Shown here in pieces: positions 57,201 to 64,000 of a stretch of DNA of 64,000 nucleotides; the stretch's first letter is position 1; the number at the start of each line of letters is the position of its first letter. A model generated the notes under the pieces. It was not told where the DNA came from. It worked only from the letters and a program-made list of their open reading frames with translations, and did not search any database. Source of the stretch: Rhodoferax sp. (GTDB taxonomy: Bacteria; Pseudomonadota; Gammaproteobacteria; Burkholderiales; Burkholderiaceae_C); assembly GCF_012927445.1 (NCBI RefSeq), contig NZ_JABBPD010000008.1, positions 248,001 through 312,000 of the forward strand, given 5' to 3'. The position numbers were made by a program, and so were the translations under genes.

Positions 57201-57467
57201 GAAATTCCTGACGTCAAAAGTAGTTGCGGATGCGTTGGGCTTCAAGAGACCGGGACATGGGTTTAATACATATATATCCTATGTCTCTTCAACTGCAAGT
57301 TCAAGAGTCAGTGGTTTTTGTCCGCTATGGATTTGTGGGCATTGGCGGGCTTGCGCTCTGTGGTGTGCCCGTGTTTGAGTAGCATTCATCGGCCTTTGCG
57401 GTGCATGGGCGAGTCGTTTGAATCGGGTTGACGCCATCTGGCGCGTCGGTCTATCGGGAGAAGAGGT

Positions 57468-57851
57468 TTGGAATATCTTTTGTTGAAACACCTGCACGTC
57501 ACTTGTGTGGTGACCAGTGTCAGTCTGTTTGTCTTGCGTGGCACGTTGGAGTTGATGGCGCAGCCATGGCGTCGCTGGCGTTGGCTCCGCGTGGCGCCGC
57601 ACTTGGTGGACACGCTGCTGCTTGGCTCGGCGCTTTGGCTGGCCTGGCGCATCGGGCAATACCCGTTTGTAAATGGCTGGCTGACCGCCAAGGTGCTGGC
57701 GCTGGTGCTCTACATCCTGCTCGGCAGTCGCGCCTTGGGCATCAAGACACCGGTGTCACAGAGACCGGTGTATTTTGTGGCGGCGCTGCTGACTGTGGGC
57801 TACATCGTGGGCGTGGCGTTCACGCATTCAGCCAGCTGGGGCTTGCTGTAG
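57468..57851 (+). CDS. SirB2-family membrane protein
   Basis: A 127-residue protein with four predicted helices: HLHVTCVVTSVSLFVLRG, VAPHLVDTLLLGSALWLAWR, WLTAKVLALVLYILLGSRALG and PVYFVAALLTVGYIVGVAFTHS. The pattern LKxxHxxxVxxSxxLFxxR is the SirB2 family mark. The start codon is TTG with AGAAGAGG before it. The function of SirB2 proteins is unknown; the facing DUF2249 gene ends 3 bp after it on the other strand. Confidence 0.8.
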   Translation: MEYLLLKHLHVTCVVTSVSLFVLRGTLELMAQPWRRWRWLRVAPHLVDTLLLGSALWLAWRIGQYPFVNGWLTAKVLALVLYILLGSRALGIKTPVSQRPVYFVAALLTVGYIVGVAFTHSASWGLL

Positions 57852-57854
57852 CGA

Positions 57855-58115
57855 TCAGAGGCGGGCGAAGTCGATGACGATGGCGCCCGGTTCACGCTGC
57901 ACGTATTCAATGGACACCGCGTCGCCGTAGCGGGCGGTAAGTTGGTGCAGCAGGGGGATCGGATCGTGATCATTGCAAAAGCGCATGGTCTCGCCCGGTT
58001 GTAGCGAATCGAGCGCCCCAAAAATGGCGGCATGACGGAAACGCTTGGCAACGCCGCGCGCATCAAACGGATAGATGGCTTCGGGTGTGACGTGGTTGGT
58101 GGCACAGGAACTCAT
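57855..58115 (-). CDS. DUF2249 domain protein
   Basis: An 86-residue protein of the DUF2249 family. IYPFDARGVAKRFRHAAIFGALDSLQPGETMRFCNDHDPIPLLHQL matches the family block (DxR...R...IF.AxD.L..GE.....DHDP.PL) and the TusA-like fold. Such proteins often sit next to nitric-oxide and anaerobic respiration genes. A 35-bp near-perfect palindrome lies 17 bp upstream, suggesting tight repressor control. Confidence 0.85.
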   Translation of the reverse strand: MSSCATNHVTPEAIYPFDARGVAKRFRHAAIFGALDSLQPGETMRFCNDHDPIPLLHQLTARYGDAVSIEYVQREPGAIVIDFARL

Positions 58116-58131
58116 GAAAAAAACCTTTTGA

Positions 58132-58166
58132 AGTTATATGATGCATTGTAAGTGAATCATATAACT
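58132..58166. promoter_or_regulatory. 35-bp palindrome upstream of DUF2249 gene
   Basis: The arm AGTTATATGATGCA is matched at 13 of 14 positions by the reverse complement of TGAATCATATAACT, with TTGTAAG between. Its AT-rich GATGCATT core is NsrR-like. It covers the promoter zone of the DUF2249 gene on the minus strand. Confidence 0.65.
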
Positions 58167-58302
58167 GTGGCCAGTCTTTAATCCGCGGCAGAGGCTTGAT
58201 CTGCGGGGGCGTGGCGTGGCTATGCGTGCATTCGTTATTCCTGTACGTCATCTTGCTGTCACCGGCGCCCACTACCGTGTAAAACACTACCCGGGAGACT
58301 CC

Positions 58303-59583
58303 ATGCGCCGTTCTTTGTTTTCGCTGACCCTTGCCTGCTTCGCCGGCCTGTTGCCCGGCCTGGCGTCGGCTGTGCCCAAAAGCGATGTTTCGCCCAAGTG
58401 GCATCCGACCGACGCGCGTGGCCCCAGCGTGCAGCTCGGTCCGCGTCCGTTCTTCTTGGTGGACGACATGAGCAACAGCCCGCTCAAGCAGCAGCTGCAG
58501 GCCTGCAAGAACCGGGCGCAATTCACCCGCACTGATTTCTCGATCGGCCATCGTGGTGCGGCGCTGCAGTTTCCCGAACACACCCGGGAATCCTATGAGG
58601 CGGCGTCCCGCACGGGCGCAGGCATTGTTGAGTGCGATGTCACCTTCACCAAAGATAAGGAACTGGTGTGCCGTCACGCACAGAACGACCTGCACACCAC
58701 GACCAACATTTTGGCCACCGACCTGGCGGCCAAATGCACCCAGCCGTTCACGCCAGCCGTAGTCGATGCCAGTGGCCAGGTGACGACACCGGCGAGTGCC
58801 GAATGCCGCACCAGCGACATCACACTGGCCGAGTTCAAGACCTTGCGCGGCAAGATGGACGCCTTCAACCCCCGCGCCAAAACCGTCGCGGAGTACCTCT
58901 CCGGTACCGCCAGTTGGCGCACGGATCTCTATTCCGGTCCGACCAGCGGTTCGCTGCTCTCGCACCAGGAAAGCATCGCGCTGTTCAAGCAGCTCGGGGT
59001 GAAGATGACGCCTGAACTCAAAAGCGCGAGCGTCACGATGCCCTTTGACGGCTTTACCCAGGAAGCCTATGCGCAGAAGATGATCGACGAGTACAAGCAA
59101 GCCAAGGTGCCCGCGCAGCGAGTGTTTGCGCAGTCGTTTAACAAGGCCGACATCCTTTACTGGCTAGCCCATGAGCCCGCTTTCGGGAAGCAGGCGGTTT
59201 ACCTGGATGCTGCCAATCGCGTGAGCGACCTGCCGGACGCGGCGGAGCTGGCCCGTTACAAGGCGCAGGGTATCAACATCGTGGCGCCGCCGCTCTTTGC
59301 GCTGCTCACCACCGATGCCGACGGCAATCTTGTCCCGTCTCAGTATGCGAAAGATGCCAAAGGGGCAGGGCTGGGCATCATCCCCTGGTCGCTGGAGCGC
59401 TCCGGCATCCTGGCCGATGGTAACAACGGCTTTTTCTACCAGAGCTTTGACAGCGCAATCAAACGGGAGGGTGACACGATGCGGGTGCTCGATGTACTGG
59501 CCAGGCAGGTCGGCATTCGCGGCATCTTCAGCGACTGGCCGGCGACGGTGACCTTTTATGCGAACTGCATGGGCCTGAAATAA
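58303..59583 (+). CDS. glpQ: Periplasmic glycerophosphodiester phosphodiesterase
   Basis: A 426-residue exported enzyme. The signal peptide is [23 protein letters not shown]. The catalytic HRG motif is [23 protein letters not shown] and the metal site continues with [31 protein letters not shown]; a Cys-rich insert (KCTQPF, ECRTSD) lies after it. It splits glycerophosphodiesters to glycerol 3-phosphate and an alcohol. With ethanolamine among possible alcohols, it could feed EutBC, but that is only inference. The start at 58303 has GGGAGA upstream. Confidence 0.9.
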   Translation: MRRSLFSLTLACFAGLLPGLASAVPKSDVSPKWHPTDARGPSVQLGPRPFFLVDDMSNSPLKQQLQACKNRAQFTRTDFSIGHRGAALQFPEHTRESYEAASRTGAGIVECDVTFTKDKELVCRHAQNDLHTTTNILATDLAAKCTQPFTPAVVDASGQVTTPASAECRTSDITLAEFKTLRGKMDAFNPRAKTVAEYLSGTASWRTDLYSGPTSGSLLSHQESIALFKQLGVKMTPELKSASVTMPFDGFTQEAYAQKMIDEYKQAKVPAQRVFAQSFNKADILYWLAHEPAFGKQAVYLDAANRVSDLPDAAELARYKAQGINIVAPPLFALLTTDADGNLVPSQYAKDAKGAGLGIIPWSLERSGILADGNNGFFYQSFDSAIKREGDTMRVLDVLARQVGIRGIFSDWPATVTFYANCMGLK

Positions 59584-59632
59584 AGGCAATCTGAGGGTTG
59601 CCGCCCAGTCTCTGCACCGTGCACACCGGTGA

Positions 59633-60577
59633 TCAGGGCGTGGCTGCGTTCAGCAAGATTTCAGCCGTAGCCAGCGCCTGCAGCGTGCGCCGGCTTTCAA
59701 ACCGTTGGACTTGCCCTGTGACCGGGTCGATAAATTCAATGCTTTTGGCCAGCAGTTGCAGGGGGTTCGCGTAATCGATTTGCCCCTCGGGCGTGAGGAT
59801 CGGATACAGACCATCGCCAACGATGGGCAGGCCCAGCGCCGCCATGTGGACGCGCAGCTGGTGGCGCTTGCCGGTAACGGGGCTGAGGGCATAGCGGGCC
59901 CGCTGGCCCCGCACCTCCAGCACGTTCACATGGGTGATGGCGTTGGGTGAGCCGTCCACTTCGTGTTGCAGCATGAAGTGACCGGCTTCCACAATGCGGC
60001 TGGTCCGGGTGAGGGGTAATTCCAAATCGTCGCGCCACGGTGCAATGGCTTCGTAGGTTTTTTTGACGTTGCGCTGGCTGAACAGGGCGTGGTAACAGGC
60101 ACGGGTTTCGGGCTGCACCGAAAACATCACCAGGCCCGCCGTATCGCGGTCAATGCGGTGCACCGGCACGAGTGTGTCGATGCCCAGTTTTTGCTTGAGC
60201 CGCACCAGCACGGTCTCGGTCAGGTAGCCGCCGGAGGGGACCACCGGCAGGAAATGCGGTTTGTCGACCACCACCAACTGCTCATCCTGAAACAGAATGA
60301 CCTCTTCAAACGGGATACGCGGCTCATCCGGCACTGCGCGGTAGTAGTAGACGCGGACGTGGCTCTGGTAGGGGCTGAGCGGTGTGACCGGCACGCCGTG
60401 CTCATCCACCACATCGCCTTCGACCATGCGCTGACACCAGACGTCGCGCGAGATGGCCGGGAACCGCTCGGTCAAAAAATCCAGGGTGGTCGGCCAGGCT
60501 CCGGCGGGGAGCCCGATGCAACTGGGCCCCACGCCATGGCGGGCGGGCGGCACGAAATGGCCGGCAGGCTGGGTCAT
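59633..60577 (-). CDS. RluA-family pseudouridine synthase
   Basis: A 314-residue protein of the RluA family. An N-terminal part (LDFLTERFPAISRDVWCQRMVEGDVV) forms an S4-like region, followed by VVVDKPHFLPVVPSGGYLTETVLVRLKQ and the catalytic HRIDRDTAGLVMF with the active-site Asp. KRHQLRVHMAALGLPIVGDGLYP is the second family block. The exact uridine target in rRNA or tRNA is unclear. The frame is open upstream, but only through the family B repeat; ATG at 60577 is used. Confidence 0.87.
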   Translation of the reverse strand: MTQPAGHFVPPARHGVGPSCIGLPAGAWPTTLDFLTERFPAISRDVWCQRMVEGDVVDEHGVPVTPLSPYQSHVRVYYYRAVPDEPRIPFEEVILFQDEQLVVVDKPHFLPVVPSGGYLTETVLVRLKQKLGIDTLVPVHRIDRDTAGLVMFSVQPETRACYHALFSQRNVKKTYEAIAPWRDDLELPLTRTSRIVEAGHFMLQHEVDGSPNAITHVNVLEVRGQRARYALSPVTGKRHQLRVHMAALGLPIVGDGLYPILTPEGQIDYANPLQLLAKSIEFIDPVTGQVQRFESRRTLQALATAEILLNAATP

Positions 60578-60599
60578 GGGTTCGGGCAGCGCTACGACA

Positions 60600-60682
60600 G
60601 ACGCCGCCGCGCCGGGCCGCCCCAAGCAAGGCGAGCCCCCTTGGGGGGCAGTGCAGTACACAGCGTGACCAGCGTGGGGGTC
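60600..60682 (+). repeat. Dispersed repeat, family B, between trmB and the pseudouridine synthase gene
   Basis: CGCCGGGCCGCCCCAAGCAA, then GGCGAGCCCCCTTGGGGGGC and AGTACACAGCGTGACCAGCG ending TGGGGGTC. It aligns with the copy at 30578-30660 but lies antisense to its flanking genes. The CCCCCTTGGGGGG part is a perfect hairpin. Confidence 0.7.
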
Positions 60683-61502
60683 AAAACGCTACCCGTTCAA
60701 ACACCACATCCCAGACACCGTGCCCGAGTTTGATGCCGCGGTTTTCGAACTTGGTTAACGGACGGTAATGCGGTTTGGGCGCGTAGCCGGCCAGTTCCGG
60801 GTGGGCTTGGATCGCCGTGTTTTTCAGCAGCGGCTCCGCGCTGAGCACTTCCAGAATTTGCTCGGCATAAGGCTGCCAGTCGGTGGCGCAGTGCAGGTAG
60901 CCACCGACCTTGAGGCGGGCGGCCAGCTTGGCAATGAGTGGCGTCTGGATCAGGCGGCGCTTGTTGTGTTTTTTCTTGTGCCAGGGGTCGGGAAAAAAGA
61001 TGTGCACGCCGTCCAGACTTTGCAGCGGCAGCATGTTGTCGATCACCTCGACGGCGTCGTGCGCCACGATGCGGATGTTGCGCAAGCTCTGTTCACCAAT
61101 GCGCTTGAGCAGGGCGCCGACACCCGGCTCGTGCACCTCGCAACACAAGAAGTTTTTCTCCGGCATCACGGCCGCAATGTGGGCGGTGGCTTCGCCCATG
61201 CCGAAGCCGATTTCCAGGATCACCGGCCGGGGTTTTAGATCGTTTTGACCTTCAGCCCCCGTCGCGTATACGAAGGCTGCTGCAAAATCAATAGCGCTTG
61301 CCTGGTACGGGAGCAAAAACTGGGGGCCAAGATCCTCAAAGGCTTTGGTCTGGCCGGTGGTAACGCGACCCGCACGCCGCACAAAGCTCTTGATTTCCTT
61401 GGGATAAGCCACGCCCTCGGGCATGCTGCCCCGGATGCGGGGGCTGCGCGCGCTGGGTGGGTTGTCAGGGGCGGTGGGAGTGGGGATGTTTGTATCGTTC
61501 AC
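60681..61502 (-). CDS. trmB: tRNA (guanine-N7-)-methyltransferase
   Basis: A protein of about 273 residues (GTG start at 61502; the ATG at 61424 is an alternative). The SAM motif [34 protein letters not shown] and the TrmB hallmark [19 protein letters not shown] with [13 protein letters not shown] near the end are clear. A dispersed-repeat copy (61249-61296) encodes the stretch [19 protein letters not shown] just before the SAM motif, an apparent extension relative to the usual family sequence. Confidence 0.93.
   Translation of the reverse strand: MNDTNIPTPTAPDNPPSARSPRIRGSMPEGVAYPKEIKSFVRRAGRVTTGQTKAFEDLGPQFLLPYQASAIDFAAAFVYATGAEGQNDLKPRPVILEIGFGMGEATAHIAAVMPEKNFLCCEVHEPGVGALLKRIGEQSLRNIRIVAHDAVEVIDNMLPLQSLDGVHIFFPDPWHKKKHNKRRLIQTPLIAKLAARLKVGGYLHCATDWQPYAEQILEVLSAEPLLKNTAIQAHPELAGYAPKPHYRPLTKFENRGIKLGHGVWDVVFERVAF
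61249..61296 (+). repeat. Dispersed repeat, family A, copy inside trmB
   Basis: CTTCAGCCCCCGTCGCGTAT, then ACGAAGGCTGCTGCAAAATC and AATAGC. Same block order as the intergenic copy at 37441-37491, with the trmB frame continuing through. Confidence 0.65.
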
Positions 61503-61615
61503 GGGGATCGATTGTAAATAGGCTAATTTGGGGTCTTGAATTTTGAGGTTTTCCAAGCACCCGCGCCGCCGCGCGTCGCCACGACAGCCCAAGCCGTCAA
61601 GATGACCGGGCATCT

Positions 61616-62632
61616 TTAAAGACGCGGCCAAATGAGGCTCCCTTCTTCCGCCCGGCGGGGCGGGAGAGGGGTTGGAGGCGTGAGTGGGGGAAAAGTTAGC
61701 GGAAACAAAAACCCCCATGCCACCACCCAAGCCGCAAGCGCCTCCGCAACGCATCCCGAACCAACCGGCAACCCCAATAAACCAGCAGCCGTGTTCAGCG
61801 CCGCCAGCGGATCAGATAAATCCAGCCTCCGCGCCCCGTTCTGTTTGGAGAGCTTTTCACCGTCCTCGCCCAACACCAAGGGCGTGTGCAGATAGCGCGG
61901 CGTTGGCAGTCCTAAACACTGCTGCAACCCAATCTGCCGTGCCGTGTTGTCGACCAGATCCTCGCCACGCACCACGTCGGTGACACCTTGCGCCGCGTCG
62001 TCCACCACCACCGCGAGCTGGTAGGCAAAGCAGCCATCGGCACGCCGGAGCACAAAGTCGCCAACCTCGGCCGACACATCCTGCTGTTGCGGTCCCAGGC
62101 GACGGTCGCGCCAGCGGATGATTGAATTTGCTACTATTTCGATAGCTATTTGCGCAGGTAATACGGGGGCTGGAGGTCGATTTGATACATAAGAATCAGT
62201 CCGCATCCGCCAGGCGCGTCCGGTCTTGCCGTGCAACCCGGTGCGGCAGGTGCCCGGATAAATCAGCTCGCCATGACGCTCGCGCCCCAGCCCCTGGCGG
62301 CTTAGCGCGGTTTCAATGTCTTTGCGGGAACAAGCACAGGGGTAGGCCAGTCCGTTCGTCAGCAACTGGTCCAGCGCCTGCTGGTAGTGCGCGGAGCGCT
62401 GCGATTGCCACACCGGTGGCTCGTCGGGCTGAAGGCCACAGGCGCTGAGTTGCTGCAGGATGAACTGGTCCGTGCCCGGCACGCAACGCGGTGTGTCCAC
62501 GTCTTCGATGCGAACCAGCCAACGGCCGCCATGGGCGCGCGCGTCCAGCCAACTGGCCAGGGCTGCCACCAGTGAGCCGGCGTGCAGCGGCCCGGTGGGG
62601 GAAGGCGCAAACCTTCCACGGTAGCCGGTCAT
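61616..62632 (-). CDS. gluQ: Glutamyl-Q tRNA(Asp) synthetase
   Basis: A 338-residue short glutamyl-tRNA synthetase relative that loads glutamate on the queuosine base of tRNA-Asp. [24 protein letters not shown] carries the HIGH-type site, [18 protein letters not shown] the KMSKS-type site, and [11 protein letters not shown] the zinc Cys pair; the anticodon-binding domain is absent as expected. Bases 62127-62184 are a dispersed-repeat copy that encodes [18 protein letters not shown] ahead of IIRWRDR. The stop side ends within a Pro-rich tail. It overlaps the FAD-protein gene by 4 bases. Confidence 0.92.
   Translation of the reverse strand: MTGYRGRFAPSPTGPLHAGSLVAALASWLDARAHGGRWLVRIEDVDTPRCVPGTDQFILQQLSACGLQPDEPPVWQSQRSAHYQQALDQLLTNGLAYPCACSRKDIETALSRQGLGRERHGELIYPGTCRTGLHGKTGRAWRMRTDSYVSNRPPAPVLPAQIAIEIVANSIIRWRDRRLGPQQQDVSAEVGDFVLRRADGCFAYQLAVVVDDAAQGVTDVVRGEDLVDNTARQIGLQQCLGLPTPRYLHTPLVLGEDGEKLSKQNGARRLDLSDPLAALNTAAGLLGLPVGSGCVAEALAAWVVAWGFLFPLTFPPLTPPTPLPPRRAEEGSLIWPRL
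62127..62184 (+). repeat. Dispersed repeat, family A, copy inside gluQ
   Basis: TTTGCTACTATTTCGATAGC, then TATTTGCGCAGGTAATACGG and GGGCTGGAGGTCGATTTG. It is one of the most complete copies in the window and lies inside the gluQ reading frame on the opposite strand. Confidence 0.75.
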
Positions 62633-63690
62633 GCCACAGCGAGTGCCAGCTCCAAACCTGAGACAAACGCATCTTCCACCCGGTGCCCAAGACACCAGTC
62701 GCCGCAGGCGCCGACGCCCATCTTGGCGTCCCACAGATGGGATTTGCCCAGTGGCTGGCTGGTTTGGGCATATCGCCAGCGCTGGCTGTCAATGTGGGCG
62801 GGCTCGGCCCGGATGCCGGTGACTTCGGTAAAAGCTTTGAGCAGCTTGGCCTGCACCCGCTCGGCATCGTCATCGATATGCTCTTGTGACCAGGCCGCGC
62901 TGGCTTGCACGGTCCAGCGCTCCACGACGCTGCGCCCTGGCTTGCTTGATTCGCGTGCCAGCCAGGCAATGCGGTGGTGTGTGCTGCGGGCGGCATTCCA
63001 CTGTGGCCCCAAGGTGGTCAAGCCCGGCTGTACCGCCTGCGGAAAGGCCAGCATCAGGGTCCAGCAAGGGGTTACTTTGACTTTGTCGATTTGTTTCTCC
63101 ATCCGCTCAAACTGCTGTGCGGTTTGCAGCAACGCACGCGTCTGCTCCGATGGCATGGCCAGCAGCACGACGTCAAATCCCGCAAACACATGACGCGCAT
63201 CACCCGGCCCCTCGGTGTGCAGCTGCCAAAGTTTGGGATGGAGCGCATCACGCTCCAGGTGCGTTACCTTGGTTTCCAGCTCAACATGGTGTTGCTCCAC
63301 CAGGGGCTCTGCCCAGCTGCGGGTCAGGGCGTTCATGCCCGGCGTCGGCACCCAGTGGGCTTCGGTCGAGTGCAGTCCGTTCGCGGCGACCTGGCCGTGC
63401 TCGTCCAGGACCCGCACGTTGTTGGCGCTCCAGGGCTTGCACAGTCCCGGCACGGTTTCCAGCGCTTGCACAAAGCGCGGGTCGCGCACGGTGAAATACT
63501 GGGTTCCGAGGTCAAACGTGCCAAACGGGCTGTTCCGCGTGGCCATCCGTCCCCCAATCCCCCGGCTTTTCTCGAACAAGGTGACTTGGTGGCCCGCTTG
63601 CGCCAGGGTGCGGGCGCAACTAACGCCCGCCATGCCTGCCCCGATGACGGCGATGTTTTTTGTTTCGGGTTTGGATGTGGATTGAGTCAT
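62629..63690 (-). CDS. NAD(P)/FAD-dependent amine-oxidase-like oxidoreductase
   Basis: A 353-residue flavoprotein of the renalase/amine-oxidase type. The FAD motif [38 protein letters not shown] and [15 protein letters not shown] are clear; the C-terminal [21 protein letters not shown] completes the FAD site. The real substrate of bacterial members is a dihydropyridine-nucleotide isomer or unknown. GGAG precedes the ATG at 63690. It reads into gluQ with an ATGA overlap. Confidence 0.87.
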   Translation of the reverse strand: MTQSTSKPETKNIAVIGAGMAGVSCARTLAQAGHQVTLFEKSRGIGGRMATRNSPFGTFDLGTQYFTVRDPRFVQALETVPGLCKPWSANNVRVLDEHGQVAANGLHSTEAHWVPTPGMNALTRSWAEPLVEQHHVELETKVTHLERDALHPKLWQLHTEGPGDARHVFAGFDVVLLAMPSEQTRALLQTAQQFERMEKQIDKVKVTPCWTLMLAFPQAVQPGLTTLGPQWNAARSTHHRIAWLARESSKPGRSVVERWTVQASAAWSQEHIDDDAERVQAKLLKAFTEVTGIRAEPAHIDSQRWRYAQTSQPLGKSHLWDAKMGVGACGDWCLGHRVEDAFVSGLELALAVA

Positions 63691-63727
63691 GAACGGAATC
63701 TCCATGGGTTGTGTTATGTCTTGCACT

Positions 63728-64000
63728 TTACACGCCTCGGTGCCGCTCCAGTAAAGCGGCGCGGGTCGCAGGACTGGTTAATTGGTTCAACCACCAACTC
63801 AGGGCCCGACCCGGGCCTGACTTGGTGACGTTGCGCCACGCGTAATTGACCCGCACAATGCGCTCCGGCCGGGCGACCTTTTTTGCCACCAGGCGCCCGG
63901 TCTCGATGAAGTTGTGGGCCATGCTTTCGGGCACGAACCCACCGCCCAGTCCGCGCAGTTGCGCATCAAGCTTGGCCTGCATGGTCGCCACGGTGAAGAC
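63728..64000 (-). CDS. LysR-family regulator, C-terminal part (5' end beyond window)
   Basis: The frame is open to the window end, so only the last part is seen. AKLDAQLRGLGGGFVPESMA is the C-terminal co-inducer domain strand-helix (GLGxGFVPE) of LysR regulators, followed by VNYAWRNVTKSGPGRALSWWLNQLTSPATRAALL. The HTH is outside. It is probably read in the same direction as the FAD oxidoreductase gene 38 bp downstream. Confidence 0.82.
   Translation of the reverse strand, partial: VFTVATMQAKLDAQLRGLGGGFVPESMAHNFIETGRLVAKKVARPERIVRVNYAWRNVTKSGPGRALSWWLNQLTSPATRAALLERHRGV

Noticed and set aside
61503-61754. 84-residue N-terminal extension of trmB
   Set aside because: It overlaps the end of gluQ, is low in family signal and Arg/Gly/Pro-rich.

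Overview
The window looks like chromosomal DNA of a betaproteobacterium in the Comamonadaceae (Rhodoferax, Polaromonas or Albidiferax type). Supporting signs are the high-GC coding style, a gcvTHP operon behind a tandem glycine riboswitch, the NsrR/NnrS pair, EutBC without microcompartment genes, fatty-acid and CoA-transferase genes, and two short dispersed repeat families of a kind I associate with this family. The genus is inference from gene content only. Both window ends cut through genes.

Layout. 1-6.3 kb: end of an HD-GYP protein, a CoxG-like protein, a cyclic-nucleotide-binding protein, a release-factor-like protein, DusC, the glutathione-dependent formaldehyde pathway (frmA, frmB) and an SDR dehydrogenase. 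6.8-14.1 kb: an AT-richer accessory island with a TM0106-type RecB nuclease/helicase, a small probable DNA-reader protein, McrB, McrC and a kinase-fold protein of phage-like appearance. 14.4-19.2 kb: gcvP, gcvH, gcvT and the glycine riboswitch. 19.4-34.3 kb: a large sugar-acid block. It has a LysR regulator, the L-arabonate-to-2-oxoglutarate trio, D-erythronate dehydrogenase, a TRAP transporter, a GntR regulator, L-threonate dehydrogenase, OtnK, OtnC, OtnI and a second dehydrogenase of the same family. The genes together would import C4/C5 sugar acids and feed them to 2-oxoglutarate and dihydroxyacetone phosphate.

34.3-44.7 kb: ETF-quinone oxidoreductase facing an SDR and a thioesterase across a perfect palindrome, an AhpD-like protein, catalase, a carboxymuconolactone-decarboxylase-like protein, a manganese riboswitch with the Mn exporter MneA, small envelope proteins, a PAS-LuxR regulator facing a 3-oxoacid CoA-transferase, and a spermidine-synthase-like protein. 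44.7-64 kb: tRNA-Gly(CCC), succinate-semialdehyde dehydrogenase, alaS with an odd glycine-rich insert, a membrane acyltransferase, a Bacillus-Tgl-like transglutaminase, EutBC, NsrR/NnrS, a D-3-phosphoglycerate dehydrogenase, SirB2-like and DUF2249 proteins, GlpQ, a pseudouridine synthase, TrmB, GluQRS, an FAD amine-oxidase-like protein and the end of a LysR regulator.

The strongest leads are the McrBC-centred island with a free-standing reader and a kinase-like neighbour, the dispersed repeat carried inside at least six conserved genes, the transglutaminase next to EutBC, the alaS insert, and several unassigned strong palindromes. No searches were run; all family calls are from reading the translations.
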